A program made the translations under genes and the position numbers. Under the pieces are notes generated by a model. That model was not told the DNA's origin and ran no database searches. It saw only the letters and a program-made list of their open reading frames with translations. A stretch of DNA of 42,980 nucleotides from Parapedobacter lycopersici_A (GTDB lineage: Bacteria; Bacteroidota; Bacteroidia; Sphingobacteriales; Sphingobacteriaceae): NCBI RefSeq assembly GCF_040395035.1, contig NZ_JBEBRB010000019.1:1-42980 (forward strand). The letters run 5' to 3'. This document shows, piece by piece, positions 1-9,116 of the stretch. Each line of letters starts with the position of its first letter. Position 1 is the first letter of the stretch.

Positions 1-2
1 AC

Positions 3-2621
3 CGTGCCATTGATTCACAGCATGCCGCCATCCCTTCGCTGCTTGCGGTATCCGCAGTACACCATCACCTCATTAAAACGGGCCACCGCGGGGCCGTGGG
101 CCTGGTTGTGGAAGGCGGCGACATTTGGGAAGTGCATCATTTTGCCTGCCTGCTTGCTTTCGGCGCAACCGCCATCAATCCTTACATGGCGCTGGCTTCC
201 ATCCGGACACTTAAAGAGCAACAGTTGCTGGATACGCCGCTCAGCTGGCCCCAGCTGTCCAAAAATTACGTCAAAGCGGTATGCGGCGGGCTACTTAAAA
301 TCTTTTCAAAGATGGGTATATCGACGCTGCAGTCGTATCATGGCGCGCAGATTTTCGAGGTACTCGGCATTAATAAGCAGGTAGTTGACACCTATTTCTG
401 CGGGGCTGTGTCGCGCATTGGCGGACTGGACCTCGATGATATTGCCCGTGAGGTACTGAGCAAGCACCACCGTGGGTTTACCAGTTCGCGCAATAGCAAG
501 GACTTGTTACCCGAGGGCGGTATTTATCAGTGGAAAAGACGGGGCGAGGCACACCTGTTCAATCCGCAGACGGTACACCTCCTGCAACAGGCATGCCGCA
601 CGGGCGACTACGACACCTATAAAAAATATGCTGCGTTAATCAATAACCAGCAGGAACGCATGTACACCCTGCGGGGATTGCTGGATTTTGCGAAACACCG
701 CTCCGCCATCTCCATTGATGAGGTGGAACCCGCTGAAAACATCATGAAGCGGTTTGCTACCGGAGCCATGTCTTTCGGTTCCATTTCACACGAAGCCCAT
801 AGTACACTTGCCATTGCCATGAACCGCATCGGCGGCAAAAGCAATACCGGTGAGGGTGGCGAAGATGAAATCCGCTACCAGCGGCTTCCAAACGGTGATT
901 CCATGCGTTCGGCCATCAAGCAGGTTGCGTCCGGACGTTTCGGGGTTACCTCCAATTACCTGACACAGGCAGATGAACTCCAGATTAAAATGGCACAGGG
1001 TGCTAAGCCCGGTGAGGGCGGTCAGCTGCCGGGACATAAAGTAGACGACTGGATTGCCCGTGTACGGCACTCGACGCCGGGTGTGGGCCTGATCTCTCCC
1101 CCGCCCCACCACGACATCTATTCCATCGAAGATCTCGCACAGCTGATCTTCGACCTGAAAAACGCCAACCGCGAAGCGCGGATCAATGTGAAACTGGTTT
1201 CAAAGGCAGGCGTGGGCACCATTGCCGCCGGGGTAGCGAAGGCACACGCCGACGTGATCCTGATTGCCGGTTACGACGGGGGGACGGGCGCATCGCCCAT
1301 CAGTTCCATCAAACATGCGGGACTGCCCTGGGAACTCGGACTTGCCGAATCGCACCAGACACTGGTAAAAAACAAGCTGCGCAGCCGGGTGGTACTGCAA
1401 ACCGACGGGCAGCTTAAAACAGGCCGCGACATTGCCATGGCTGCCCTGCTGGGCGCCGAGGAATGGGGTGTTGCCACCGCGGCGCTGGTAGCGGGCGGAT
1501 GCATCATGATGCGGAAATGCCACCTGAATACTTGCCCGGTTGGGGTCGCCACCCAGGATCCGGAGCTCCGCAAGCTGTTTTCCGGCAAACCGGAACACAT
1601 TGTGAACCTGTTTAAGTTTCTGGCAGAGGAACTCCGTGAAATCATGGCCGAACTCGGGTTCCGCACCATCAACGAGATGGTGGGCCGGGCGCAGTTCCTG
1701 AAAAAACGGGAGAACATCAGCCATTGGAAAGTAAACAAACTGGACCTCTCGGGTATTCTCTATGTGGCACCGAGTGCCGCCAACGAAACGCTCTACCAGA
1801 CTGAGGCGCAGGACCACGGCATGGACATGATCCTGGATTGGGGTCTCCTGAAACAGGCCGCCGCCGCATTGGACAGCAAAACACCGGTATTCGGCACGTT
1901 CGAGGTTAAGAATACCGACCGTACCATTGGCACGCTGCTTTCCAATGAGGTATCCAAGCGTTATGGCAGCGAAGGGCTTCCCGACAATACCATCAACTAT
2001 AAGTTCATGGGATCAGCTGGCCAGAGCTTCGGCGCATTTGCCACCAAAGGCCTGTCTTTTGAGCTGGAGGGTGAAGCAAACGATTATGTGGGAAAGGGAT
2101 TATCCGGCGCGCAGCTGGCGATCTATCCCGCAGCCTCCAGTCCGCTGGTACCGCATGAAAACATCATCATCGGCAATGTCGCCCTCTACGGCGCCACTTC
2201 CGGAAACCTCTTTGTATGCGGCCAGGCCGGCGAACGGTTTGCCGTACGCAACTCAGGCGCCACAGCCGTGGTAGAGGGAGTAGGCGACCATGGATGCGAA
2301 TACATGACCGGGGGGCGCGCGCTGATCCTCGGTGGAACGGGCCGCAACTTTGCGGCGGGAATGAGCGGGGGCATTGCATGGGTATACGACACCGAAGGCA
2401 CTTTCAGGGACAATTGCAACACGGAAATGGTAGACCTCGATCCGCTGGAAACAACGGACGAAACCGAAATCACGGCATTGCTCAAGCGCCATATCCACTT
2501 GACAGGCAGTAAACGGGCCGCCTATATTCTCAAAAACTGGAAGAAGGAAAAGACTTGCTTTATCAAGGTATTCCCAAGGGAATACAAACATGCGCTGCGG
2601 TCAAAATTAGTTGAGGCATAA
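3..2621 (+). CDS. gltB: Glutamate synthase (NADPH) large subunit, 5' part missing
   Basis: Large chain of NADPH-glutamate synthase, which makes two glutamates from 2-oxoglutarate and glutamine. The reading frame is open from base 3, so the gene starts left of the window; about 870 C-terminal residues of a protein usually near 1500 are visible. The N-terminal glutamine amidotransferase domain is therefore absent here. Visible are the end of the central domain, the FMN-binding synthase domain (glycine-rich stretch with GGTGASP near base 1280), the 3Fe-4S cysteine cluster (codons at 1500, 1518 and 1533, followed by PVGVATQDPELR), and the C-terminal GXGXG beta-helix domain after about base 1880. 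gltD follows 20 bp downstream, so the two subunits are probably co-transcribed. Confidence 0.97.
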   Translation, partial: RAIDSQHAAIPSLLAVSAVHHHLIKTGHRGAVGLVVEGGDIWEVHHFACLLAFGATAINPYMALASIRTLKEQQLLDTPLSWPQLSKNYVKAVCGGLLKIFSKMGISTLQSYHGAQIFEVLGINKQVVDTYFCGAVSRIGGLDLDDIAREVLSKHHRGFTSSRNSKDLLPEGGIYQWKRRGEAHLFNPQTVHLLQQACRTGDYDTYKKYAALINNQQERMYTLRGLLDFAKHRSAISIDEVEPAENIMKRFATGAMSFGSISHEAHSTLAIAMNRIGGKSNTGEGGEDEIRYQRLPNGDSMRSAIKQVASGRFGVTSNYLTQADELQIKMAQGAKPGEGGQLPGHKVDDWIARVRHSTPGVGLISPPPHHDIYSIEDLAQLIFDLKNANREARINVKLVSKAGVGTIAAGVAKAHADVILIAGYDGGTGASPISSIKHAGLPWELGLAESHQTLVKNKLRSRVVLQTDGQLKTGRDIAMAALLGAEEWGVATAALVAGGCIMMRKCHLNTCPVGVATQDPELRKLFSGKPEHIVNLFKFLAEELREIMAELGFRTINEMVGRAQFLKKRENISHWKVNKLDLSGILYVAPSAANETLYQTEAQDHGMDMILDWGLLKQAAAALDSKTPVFGTFEVKNTDRTIGTLLSNEVSKRYGSEGLPDNTINYKFMGSAGQSFGAFATKGLSFELEGEANDYVGKGLSGAQLAIYPAASSPLVPHENIIIGNVALYGATSGNLFVCGQAGERFAVRNSGATAVVEGVGDHGCEYMTGGRALILGGTGRNFAAGMSGGIAWVYDTEGTFRDNCNTEMVDLDPLETTDETEITALLKRHIHLTGSKRAAYILKNWKKEKTCFIKVFPREYKHALRSKLVEA

Positions 2622-2641
2622 ACGACATTTAGTAAGAAAAG

Positions 2642-4108
2642 ATGGGAAAACCAACCGGATTTAAGGAGTTTGAACGGGTACTTCCAAAAAAGGACACCGT
2701 TGAAAAACGGAAAAAGAACTACAAAGAGTTTGTACAGGCGTACAGCGACGAGGAGCTGAACCATCAGGCTGCCAGGTGCATGAACTGCGGCATCCCCTTC
2801 TGCCACTCGGGCTGCCCATTGGGCAATGTGATCCCTGAATTCAATGATGCGGTATACGATGGTCGCTGGGAGGAAGCATACCGGATTCTGGTATCGACCA
2901 ATAACTTCCCGGAATTTACGGGAAGGATATGCCCGGCACCCTGCGAATCGGCCTGTGTGCTCGGCATCAACAAACCGCCTGTAGCCATTGAGGAAATCGA
3001 GAAGCACATTATTGAAATCGCATTCAAAAAGGAATTCGTTAAAGCGCGCCCCATGCATCTAAAGACCGGCAAGCGTGTTGCGGTCATTGGCAGCGGGCCA
3101 GCGGGCCTTGCGGCGGCAGCGCAGCTGACCAAGGTAGGCCACGAGGTAACGGTATATGAACGGGACGACAAACCCGGTGGACTGCTGCGCTACGGTATTC
3201 CTGATTTTAAGCTGGATAAGTGGGTCATTGACCGCCGGATCAAACTGATGGAAGAGGAAGGTGTGGTGTTCCGTTGCAATGCTGAAGTAGGCAAAAATGT
3301 GCCGGCCAGCGAACTGCAGGATTACGATGCTGTGGTATTGGCAGGCGGATCGACCATTCCCCGCGACCTCCCCGTTCCGGGGCGGGAGTTAAATGGGGTG
3401 CACTTCGCCATGGAGTTCCTCAAACAGCAAAACAAACGGGTGGGTGAATCACCTGTTGACGAAGCGGACATTCTCGCCACCGGAAAAAACGTATTGGTTA
3501 TCGGCGGCGGCGACACCGGTTCGGACTGCGTAGGTACCTCAAACCGCCACGGCGCCAAAACTGTCACGCAGTTTGAACTGATGCCACAACCTCCCAGGGA
3601 GCGCACCGAGGCTATGCCGTGGCCCAACTACCCGATGCTGCTGAAGACCACAACGTCACATGAAGAAGGCTGCGAACGGTTCTGGGGCATCGCTACCAAG
3701 GAATTTGTTGGCGACGGACAGGGAAACTTAAAAGGCGTTCGCATCGTCGACCTGTCTTGGGAGCACGATGCGCTGGGCCGGCCGGTCAGGTTTAAGGAAG
3801 TAGCGGAGTCGGAGCGGGAAATTCCCTGTGAGCTGGTGCTGCTGGCCATGGGATTCCTTCATCCACAGCACGAAGGGCTGTTGCAGCAACTTGGTGTGGA
3901 GCTGGACGAGCGCGGGAACGTACGGGCACAGGAAGGGGTTTACCAGACGTCGGCAGACCGTATTTTCGTAGCCGGCGATATGCGCCGCGGCCAGTCACTC
4001 GTCGTATGGGCGATCTCAGAAGGCCGGGAATGTGCACGTAAGGTAGACGAATACCTGATGGGGTATTCCGAACTGGAAAGCAAGGATGCTGTGTTTAGTT
4101 ATGCATAA
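2642..4108 (+). CDS. gltD: Glutamate synthase (NADPH) small subunit
   Basis: Beta subunit of glutamate synthase; it takes electrons from NADPH through FAD and passes them via Fe-S clusters to GltB. The 488-residue length is normal. The N-terminus has the cysteine-rich 4Fe-4S region (CMNCGIPFCHSGCP and CPAPCESAC). A first Rossmann motif, VIGSGPAGLAAAA near residue 150, binds FAD, and a second, VIGGGDTGSDCVG near residue 285, binds NADPH. The C-terminal motif FVAGDMRRGQSLVVWAI is typical of the family. The ATG lies 20 bp after the gltB stop. A rho-independent terminator follows, ending the gltBD unit. Confidence 0.97.
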   Translation: MGKPTGFKEFERVLPKKDTVEKRKKNYKEFVQAYSDEELNHQAARCMNCGIPFCHSGCPLGNVIPEFNDAVYDGRWEEAYRILVSTNNFPEFTGRICPAPCESACVLGINKPPVAIEEIEKHIIEIAFKKEFVKARPMHLKTGKRVAVIGSGPAGLAAAAQLTKVGHEVTVYERDDKPGGLLRYGIPDFKLDKWVIDRRIKLMEEEGVVFRCNAEVGKNVPASELQDYDAVVLAGGSTIPRDLPVPGRELNGVHFAMEFLKQQNKRVGESPVDEADILATGKNVLVIGGGDTGSDCVGTSNRHGAKTVTQFELMPQPPRERTEAMPWPNYPMLLKTTTSHEEGCERFWGIATKEFVGDGQGNLKGVRIVDLSWEHDALGRPVRFKEVAESEREIPCELVLLAMGFLHPQHEGLLQQLGVELDERGNVRAQEGVYQTSADRIFVAGDMRRGQSLVVWAISEGRECARKVDEYLMGYSELESKDAVFSYA

Positions 4109-4147
4109 CCTGCCTACTGTTTAACGTATTGTATTATTGTGTGTACC

Positions 4148-4179
4148 TGCCGGGGCGGAATCCGCTCCGGCATTTTTTT
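4148..4179 (+). terminator. Rho-independent terminator of gltBD
   Basis: An 11-bp stem (4148-4158 with 4162-4172, one G-T pair), a 3-nt loop and a run of seven T at 4173-4179. It lies 39 bp after the gltD stop and just before the convergent lptG stop. Confidence 0.85.
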
Positions 4180-4198
4180 ATGTTATTCAGTTTAGCGA

Positions 4199-5275
4199 TC
4201 ACTTAGGTGCCTTATGCAGCAGGTACATGGCAAGCAGGCCGAAAATAACGTTGGGGATAAAAACCGCAACCAAAGGCGGAAGTCCGCCCTTAAGGGAAAA
4301 CATCGTCGAAAACTGGATAAACACGATGTAGGTAAAGCTCAGGCCAATCCCGATCCCCAGGCTGAGGCCGATCCCGCCTCTCACCTTCTTGGAGGACAAC
4401 GCTACACCCATCAAGGTCAGCACGTAAGCTGCCAGTGGATTAACAAAACGTTTATATTTTTCGAGCAGCAGGTCGACCATCATCCCTGTCCCCCGGGTCT
4501 TCTCCTTTTCAATGCGGTCGTTCAGTTCCGTCATGTTCATCGCGGTGAAGATGTTGTCGTAAACCTCAAAATCCCGGGGATGCATGTCCAATATGGTATC
4601 TTTGGACCGTCCCTTGATCATTTCTTCATGCAGGTTGTCTATTAAGCGCACCGTGTAGTTCTCGATGCGCCAGCGGCTCTGCACGGAATCCCACATGATA
4701 CGGTCGGCCATCAGTTTCTCCGTCAGCTCCTCCCCCTTGAATTTCTCGAGCACAAAATTGTAACCGATTTTGCGGTTGTTATCGAAATTATCAATATAGA
4801 CGTAACTGTTGCTATCGATCTGCATGTGCGTCGAGCTTTTGGTATTATTCTCCACCGGCTTAACATAAATCCGCTCAAAGCCTACTTTCAGTTTATTGGT
4901 CCGGGGGATAATATATACATTGAACGCGTAGTTAAGCAGACAGATCACCGTCGCTGCCATCATATACGGACGGACAAACCGGTTGAAGCTCATGCCGCCG
5001 CTCAGGATTGGTACAATCTCCGTCTGATCGGCCATCTTGGCCGTAAAAAAAATCACTGCGATGAAGTTAATCAGCGGCGACAGCATGTTGATATAGAAGG
5101 GGATAAACCCGGCGTAGTATTCAAAAATAATCTTGGAGAGCGGCGCCTTGTTTTTCATGAAATCATCCAGCCGCTCGGAAATATCAAAAATAACCGCCAC
5201 GACCACGAAGATGGCAATGGTGAACACGAAGGTGCTCAGGTACTTTTTGATGATGTATTTATCGATGAGTTTCAT
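4199..5275 (-). CDS. LptF/LptG (YjgP/YjgQ) family permease
   Basis: Integral membrane protein of the LPS transport permease family, which with LptB and LptC extracts lipopolysaccharide from the inner membrane. It has 358 residues. The architecture is the expected one: three membrane segments in the first 120 residues (about 12-32, 50-76 and 100-120), a periplasmic beta-jellyroll region (about 125-265) and three C-terminal segments (about 275-353). LptF and LptG cannot be told apart by eye, so I give no symbol. It lies 37 bp downstream of tgt on the same strand and is probably in its operon, a common pairing in Bacteroidota. Confidence 0.88.
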   Translation of the reverse strand: MKLIDKYIIKKYLSTFVFTIAIFVVVAVIFDISERLDDFMKNKAPLSKIIFEYYAGFIPFYINMLSPLINFIAVIFFTAKMADQTEIVPILSGGMSFNRFVRPYMMAATVICLLNYAFNVYIIPRTNKLKVGFERIYVKPVENNTKSSTHMQIDSNSYVYIDNFDNNRKIGYNFVLEKFKGEELTEKLMADRIMWDSVQSRWRIENYTVRLIDNLHEEMIKGRSKDTILDMHPRDFEVYDNIFTAMNMTELNDRIEKEKTRGTGMMVDLLLEKYKRFVNPLAAYVLTLMGVALSSKKVRGGIGLSLGIGIGLSFTYIVFIQFSTMFSLKGGLPPLVAVFIPNVIFGLLAMYLLHKAPK

Positions 5276-5312
5276 CCGGGTCTCTTGTTTAGCGATTACC
5301 GTACCGCGGCCG

Positions 5313-6443
5313 TTATATTTTTTCGCCTAATTGCCGGACCATCCGGTTCTTCCATTCGTAAAAATCGCCAGCGGCAATCCGTTCCCGCGCTTCGTTAACC
5401 AGCCAAAGGTAGAAATGCAGGTTATGCAACGATGCAATCTGCGCGCCGAGAATTTCCTGCGAACGGATCAGGTGCCGTAAATAAGCCTTGCTGTACGCCC
5501 GGTCGGCCCACAGGTCGCTTTCCGCATCAATGGGTGAAAAATCCGATTCCCATTTTTTATTCTTGATGTTAATGACGCCCTGCCGCGTAAAGAGCATGCC
5601 ATTACGGGCATTACGTGTAGGCATTACGCAATCGAACATGTCGATTCCGAGGGCAATATTCTCCAGCAGGTTCACCGGGGTACCCACACCCATTAAATAA
5701 CGGGGTTTATCTTCGGGTAGTATGTCACAGACAATCTCGGTCATTGCATACATTTCCTCGGCCGGTTCCCCTACCGAAAGCCCTCCTATGGCATTTCCGT
5801 CACGGCCGAAACTGGCAATGGTTTCGGCAGACTGCCGGCGCAGGTCTTTATATACCGACCCCTGCACGATCGGGAACAGGGTCTGTTCATAGCCGTATAG
5901 CGGCTCGGTACTGTCAAATCGGGCACAGCACCGGCTGAGCCAGCGGTGGGTCATCGCCATCGAGTGTTTGGCATACTTATATTCACAGGGGTAAGGCGTG
6001 CATTCATCAAAAGCCATCACGATATCCGCGCCAATGACCCGCTGGGTGTCCATCACATTCTCGGGGGTAAACAGGTGTTTGGAGCCGTCTATATGCGAGC
6101 GGAAGGTTACCCCTTCTTCCCTGATTTTGCGCACCTCGGTCAACGAATACACCTGATATCCACCGCTGTCGGTCAGCAACGGCCTGTCCCAGCCATTGAA
6201 GCGGTGCAATCCGCCCGCCGCCTGCAATACCTCCAGTCCGGGGCGCAGGTAAAGATGGTAGGTATTACCCAGGATGATCTGCGCATTAATGTCGCCTGCC
6301 AGTTCGCGCTGATGGACGGCCTTTACCGTCCCCGCCGTTCCCACGGGCATGAAAATGGGGGTTTGGATGGTCCCGTGTGCGGTTTCAATACTTCCTGTAC
6401 GTGCTTTGGATTGTTTGTCCTTTGCCTGGAGGGTAAATTTCAT
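5313..6443 (-). CDS. tgt: Queuine tRNA-ribosyltransferase
   Basis: tRNA-guanine transglycosylase, which swaps guanine-34 of tRNAs with GUN anticodons for a queuosine precursor. I chose the ATG at 6443 (N-terminus MKFTLQAKD), giving 376 residues, the usual length. The upstream TTG at 6452 falls at or next to the expected transcription start. Signatures are TPIFMPVGTAGTVK near residue 30, LLTDSGGYQVYSL with the catalytic-region Asp, and MGVGTPVNLLENIALGIDMFDCVMPTRNARNG containing the second catalytic Asp. The C-terminal zinc site is only partly conserved: HNLHFYLWLV is present, but I do not see the usual three cysteines, so zinc binding is uncertain. A good promoter lies upstream. Confidence 0.95.
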   Translation of the reverse strand: MKFTLQAKDKQSKARTGSIETAHGTIQTPIFMPVGTAGTVKAVHQRELAGDINAQIILGNTYHLYLRPGLEVLQAAGGLHRFNGWDRPLLTDSGGYQVYSLTEVRKIREEGVTFRSHIDGSKHLFTPENVMDTQRVIGADIVMAFDECTPYPCEYKYAKHSMAMTHRWLSRCCARFDSTEPLYGYEQTLFPIVQGSVYKDLRRQSAETIASFGRDGNAIGGLSVGEPAEEMYAMTEIVCDILPEDKPRYLMGVGTPVNLLENIALGIDMFDCVMPTRNARNGMLFTRQGVINIKNKKWESDFSPIDAESDLWADRAYSKAYLRHLIRSQEILGAQIASLHNLHFYLWLVNEARERIAAGDFYEWKNRMVRQLGEKI

Positions 6444-6459
6444 GCTGTTCAATGTTGCG

Positions 6460-6490
6460 CAAAAATAGCTAAATTGCTGCTGATATCCAA
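6460..6490 (-). promoter_or_regulatory. Promoter of tgt-lptF/G
   Basis: On the minus strand TTG (6490-6488), 20-bp spacer, TATTTTTG (6467-6460). This matches the Bacteroidota consensus TTG-N17-23-TAnnTTTG exactly. The ATG is 16 nt after the -7 element, so the leader is very short. Confidence 0.7.
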
Positions 6491-6549
6491 CTTACGGACG
6501 GGCAGGCATATAAACACGGGCTGCTGCTTAAAATTCAAAATTAACCTAT

Positions 6550-6557
6550 TATCTTTG
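6550..6557 (+). promoter_or_regulatory. -7 element of the glycosyltransferase-rsmG unit
   Basis: TATCTTTG fits TAnnTTTG. I see no clear TTG at the -33 position. The ATG begins at 6565, only 7 nt after the element, so the mRNA would be leaderless or nearly so. Confidence 0.5.
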
Positions 6558-6564
6558 GCAACCT

Positions 6565-7707
6565 ATGGATGTATTCAACCAAATAGACAGCCTGCTCCCC
6601 TTATTACTGCTTGGGATATTCGGACTTCTGCTGCTCATCCAACTGTATTTCCTGCTGTTCGTATACCGTAAACTGGCCGCATACAAAGTGCCGTCGGAGA
6701 CAACCAATGCCGCGGAACTTCCATTGTCTGTCGTTATCTGCGCACGGAACGAAGAGGAAAACCTGCGGCAGAACCTGCCGAAAGTGCTCAACCAGGATTA
6801 TCCGCAGTTCGAAGTGATCCTGGTGAACGATTTTTCGGAGGACGAAAGCAAATGGCTGCTGAAAGACCTCGCCACCCAATACCCAAACCTGAAAGTGGTG
6901 GAAATTGCCGAGCATGTCCGCCTGAAGCATGGTAAGAAATTTGCCGTTACGCTGGGTATTAAAGGCGCCCGGTACGAGCACATCGTATTTACAGACGCCG
7001 ATTGCGTGCCCGAATCAGACCAATGGCTGCGGCATATGGCGCAGGCTTTCACCGGTGGTGAGGAAATAGTGCTTGGCTACTCACCCTACGCCAAAGGGCG
7101 GGGAATACTGAATGCGCTCATCCGTTTCGAAACGTTCCACACGGCAATGAGTTACCTCGCGTATGCCCTTAAAGGGAAGGCTTACATGGGTGTCGGCCGC
7201 AACATGGCCTATACTAAAAGTCTTTTTTTCCGGGGCAAGGGTTTTGCGGCACACATGCACATCCCCTCGGGTGACGACGATTTGTTTGTCAACCAGAATG
7301 CGACACCTCATAATACGGTTATCTGTATTCATCCGGAAGCGCACGTTTGGAGTGCTCCGAAAACTACCTTCGCAGCATACTATCGTCAGAAGACGCGGCA
7401 TGCCGGCGCCTCAAAAGCATATAAACCTACTCACAGGCGCATGCTGGCCACGCAGTTAACTAGTGCCTTTTTGTTTTATGCTACGGCAATTGCATTGTTA
7501 TTGGCGTTTCCGAAATATTGGCCCATTGTGCTGGGCGGATACCTGCTGCGGCTGTTGCTTCAATTGCTTATTTATTTCCCGGTTATGCGGAAGTTACAGG
7601 TAAAGGGCTTGATTTGGGCGCTTCCTTTGCTTGACTTCTGCTATTACATGTATATTTGTATAAATGGTTTTTTTGCACTATTCAGAAAAGAAGTAAGGTG
7701 GAAGTAG
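6565..7707 (+). CDS. Family 2 glycosyltransferase, membrane-bound
   Basis: A 380-residue inverting glycosyltransferase with a GT-A fold; donor and acceptor cannot be read from the sequence. Visible are an N-terminal membrane helix (about 9-32), the nucleotide-binding start VVICARNEEEN near residue 55 with VILVNDFSEDES, a DAD metal-binding motif near residue 144, the GDDDLF acid motif near residue 236, a RQKTRHAG motif in the position of the Q/RxxRW element, and two or three C-terminal membrane helices (about 290-375). This layout resembles synthases that couple sugar transfer to membrane passage. It precedes rsmG by 38 bp on the same strand. Confidence 0.88.
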   Translation: MDVFNQIDSLLPLLLLGIFGLLLLIQLYFLLFVYRKLAAYKVPSETTNAAELPLSVVICARNEEENLRQNLPKVLNQDYPQFEVILVNDFSEDESKWLLKDLATQYPNLKVVEIAEHVRLKHGKKFAVTLGIKGARYEHIVFTDADCVPESDQWLRHMAQAFTGGEEIVLGYSPYAKGRGILNALIRFETFHTAMSYLAYALKGKAYMGVGRNMAYTKSLFFRGKGFAAHMHIPSGDDDLFVNQNATPHNTVICIHPEAHVWSAPKTTFAAYYRQKTRHAGASKAYKPTHRRMLATQLTSAFLFYATAIALLLAFPKYWPIVLGGYLLRLLLQLLIYFPVMRKLQVKGLIWALPLLDFCYYMYICINGFFALFRKEVRWK

Positions 7708-7745
7708 ATTTTGAATCCGCATTTGTACTCGATCCGGGCGTTGAC

Positions 7746-8360
7746 ATGATTTACCGGTATTTTCCCGGCTTAACCGATAAGCAGCGGAAACAGTTCCGAC
7801 TGCTCGGTGATTTATATCCTTACTGGAACCATCAGATCAACGTTGTGTCCCGAAAAGACATTAGCCGGTTATACCTGCACCACGTGCTCCACGCACTGGG
7901 TATAGCCAAGTTTACTGGCTTCGTGCCGGGCACCCGCATACTGGATGTGGGGACGGGTGGCGGATTTCCGGGGATTCCGCTGGCCATCCTGTTTCCGGAG
8001 GTACAGTTTCACCTGGTGGATTCCATCCGCAAAAAAATCAAGGTGGTTCGTGAAGTTGCCGCCGCCGCGGACCTGGATAATGTCATAGCCGACCATATCC
8101 GCGCCGAAGAACTCGATGACAAATACGATTTTGTTGTTTCGCGTGCCGTAACCCGGCTGGCCGAATTTTATCCCTGGGTACGCAATAAATTCCTGAAAAA
8201 GGATTGCAACGCGCTTCCGAATGGCACGCTCTATTTAAAGGGAGGTGATCTGCGTGAGGAAATTGCAGAAGCGCGGCTACAGGCAGAAATCCACCCGCTC
8301 TCTGCTTATTTTACCGAGGACTTTTTCACCACCAAGCACATTGTCTATATCCAGGCGTAG
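7746..8360 (+). CDS. rsmG: 16S rRNA (guanine-527-N7) methyltransferase
   Basis: SAM-dependent methyltransferase that modifies G527 of 16S rRNA. I start it at the ATG at 7746 (MIYRYFPGLT), giving 204 residues; an ATG at 7656 is in frame but would run 51 nt into the upstream gene and add residues not typical of the family. The NVVSRKDI motif near residue 37, the SAM-binding LDVGTGGGFPGIPLA near residue 65 and VVSRAVTRL near residue 130 are diagnostic. It follows the glycosyltransferase by 38 bp and ends 6 bp from the convergent DinB-like gene. Confidence 0.94.
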   Translation: MIYRYFPGLTDKQRKQFRLLGDLYPYWNHQINVVSRKDISRLYLHHVLHALGIAKFTGFVPGTRILDVGTGGGFPGIPLAILFPEVQFHLVDSIRKKIKVVREVAAAADLDNVIADHIRAEELDDKYDFVVSRAVTRLAEFYPWVRNKFLKKDCNALPNGTLYLKGGDLREEIAEARLQAEIHPLSAYFTEDFFTTKHIVYIQA

Positions 8361-8366
8361 TAACGC

Positions 8367-8885
8367 TTACCGACTTAGCAAAGGCAACAGACGTACCGTT
8401 ACCAACAGCTGTCCGAGATGACGCTGTGTGTGTTCTGCCGCATGAAAGAGTAGCCCCAGCTGGGTGGTGGGTATCCGCTTCCTGCCCAGGTACCGGATAT
8501 CGGTTAATGTAGCCTCGTCTGTCTGTCTTAACTGCTGTATTGCGGTATCGACCCGACTGCCGAGGGCTGTTACCAACACAGCAGAGCTTAATAACGGGTC
8601 CGGTGCGCCCTCCGTCCGGAGACCATTCAGTTGCTCCACCGAAAGCGCTTTATCCGCCGCATAAGTAAACAATCGTTCGGTTACGCCAGCCATGTGCTGC
8701 AGATGGAAACCCACGGAGGCCATTCCTCCCGGCTTTTCCCATAACAATCGGTCGTCAAATCCCAGCAAGTAGCGGTTTACTTCTTCTTTTACCTGCAATA
8801 ATGCATGGGCTACCGGCTGCAGGAGCGGTGGTACGCCTGCGATTGAGCCTCGCATCCAGACTTCGGGCTGTGGGTCATTGTTCAT
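8367..8885 (-). CDS. DinB-superfamily protein
   Basis: A 172-residue four-helix-bundle protein of the DinB/YfiT metal-dependent family; members are thiol transferases or have unknown function. The metal-binding histidines are visible as HLQH (residues 61 and 64) and a C-terminal HAAEHTQRHLGQ motif. The substrate is unknown. It stands alone with its own promoter region, divergent from the SPFH operon. Confidence 0.8.
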   Translation of the reverse strand: MNNDPQPEVWMRGSIAGVPPLLQPVAHALLQVKEEVNRYLLGFDDRLLWEKPGGMASVGFHLQHMAGVTERLFTYAADKALSVEQLNGLRTEGAPDPLLSSAVLVTALGSRVDTAIQQLRQTDEATLTDIRYLGRKRIPTTQLGLLFHAAEHTQRHLGQLLVTVRLLPLLSR

Positions 8886-8907
8886 ATGGTACGGTTACTG
8901 ATGTTAC

Positions 8908-8915
8908 CAAAGTTA
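8908..8915 (-). promoter_or_regulatory. -7 element for the DinB-like gene
   Basis: TAACTTTG on the minus strand fits TAnnTTTG and lies 22 nt before the ATG. No TTG at the expected -33 distance. Confidence 0.4.
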
Positions 8916-9019
8916 CGTTTTTTGGGGCCATAATACCGCAGGACAACGACGAAACCTGATTGTAGTCGGTTTATAGACATCAAAAAAAAACTTGTAGTCA
9001 CTCCGTATACGGCCGGTGC

Positions 9020-9051
9020 TTGGTCGTTGGCCGGTGCTGCGCGTACCTTTG
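9020..9051 (+). promoter_or_regulatory. Promoter of the SPFH/zinc-ribbon operon
   Basis: TTG (9020-9022), 21-bp spacer, TACCTTTG (9044-9051), an exact match to TTG-N17-23-TAnnTTTG. Transcription would begin near 9057, which rules out the in-frame TTG at 9027 as the start of the SPFH gene and supports 9117 or 9123. Confidence 0.7.
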
Positions 9052-9116
9052 GAAAGCGGTATGGCCGTCGTCGCCATGACATCAGCTATCCCCTATTTAT
9101 GTACCACGTAAATCAC

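Noticed and set aside
1200..1817. 205-residue minus-strand frame inside gltB
   Set aside because: Antisense to the Fe-S and FMN region of gltB; explained by the G/C-rich third codon positions.
9027..9116. Longer N-terminus for the SPFH protein
   Set aside because: The TTG start at 9027 lies inside the promoter, before the predicted transcription start.
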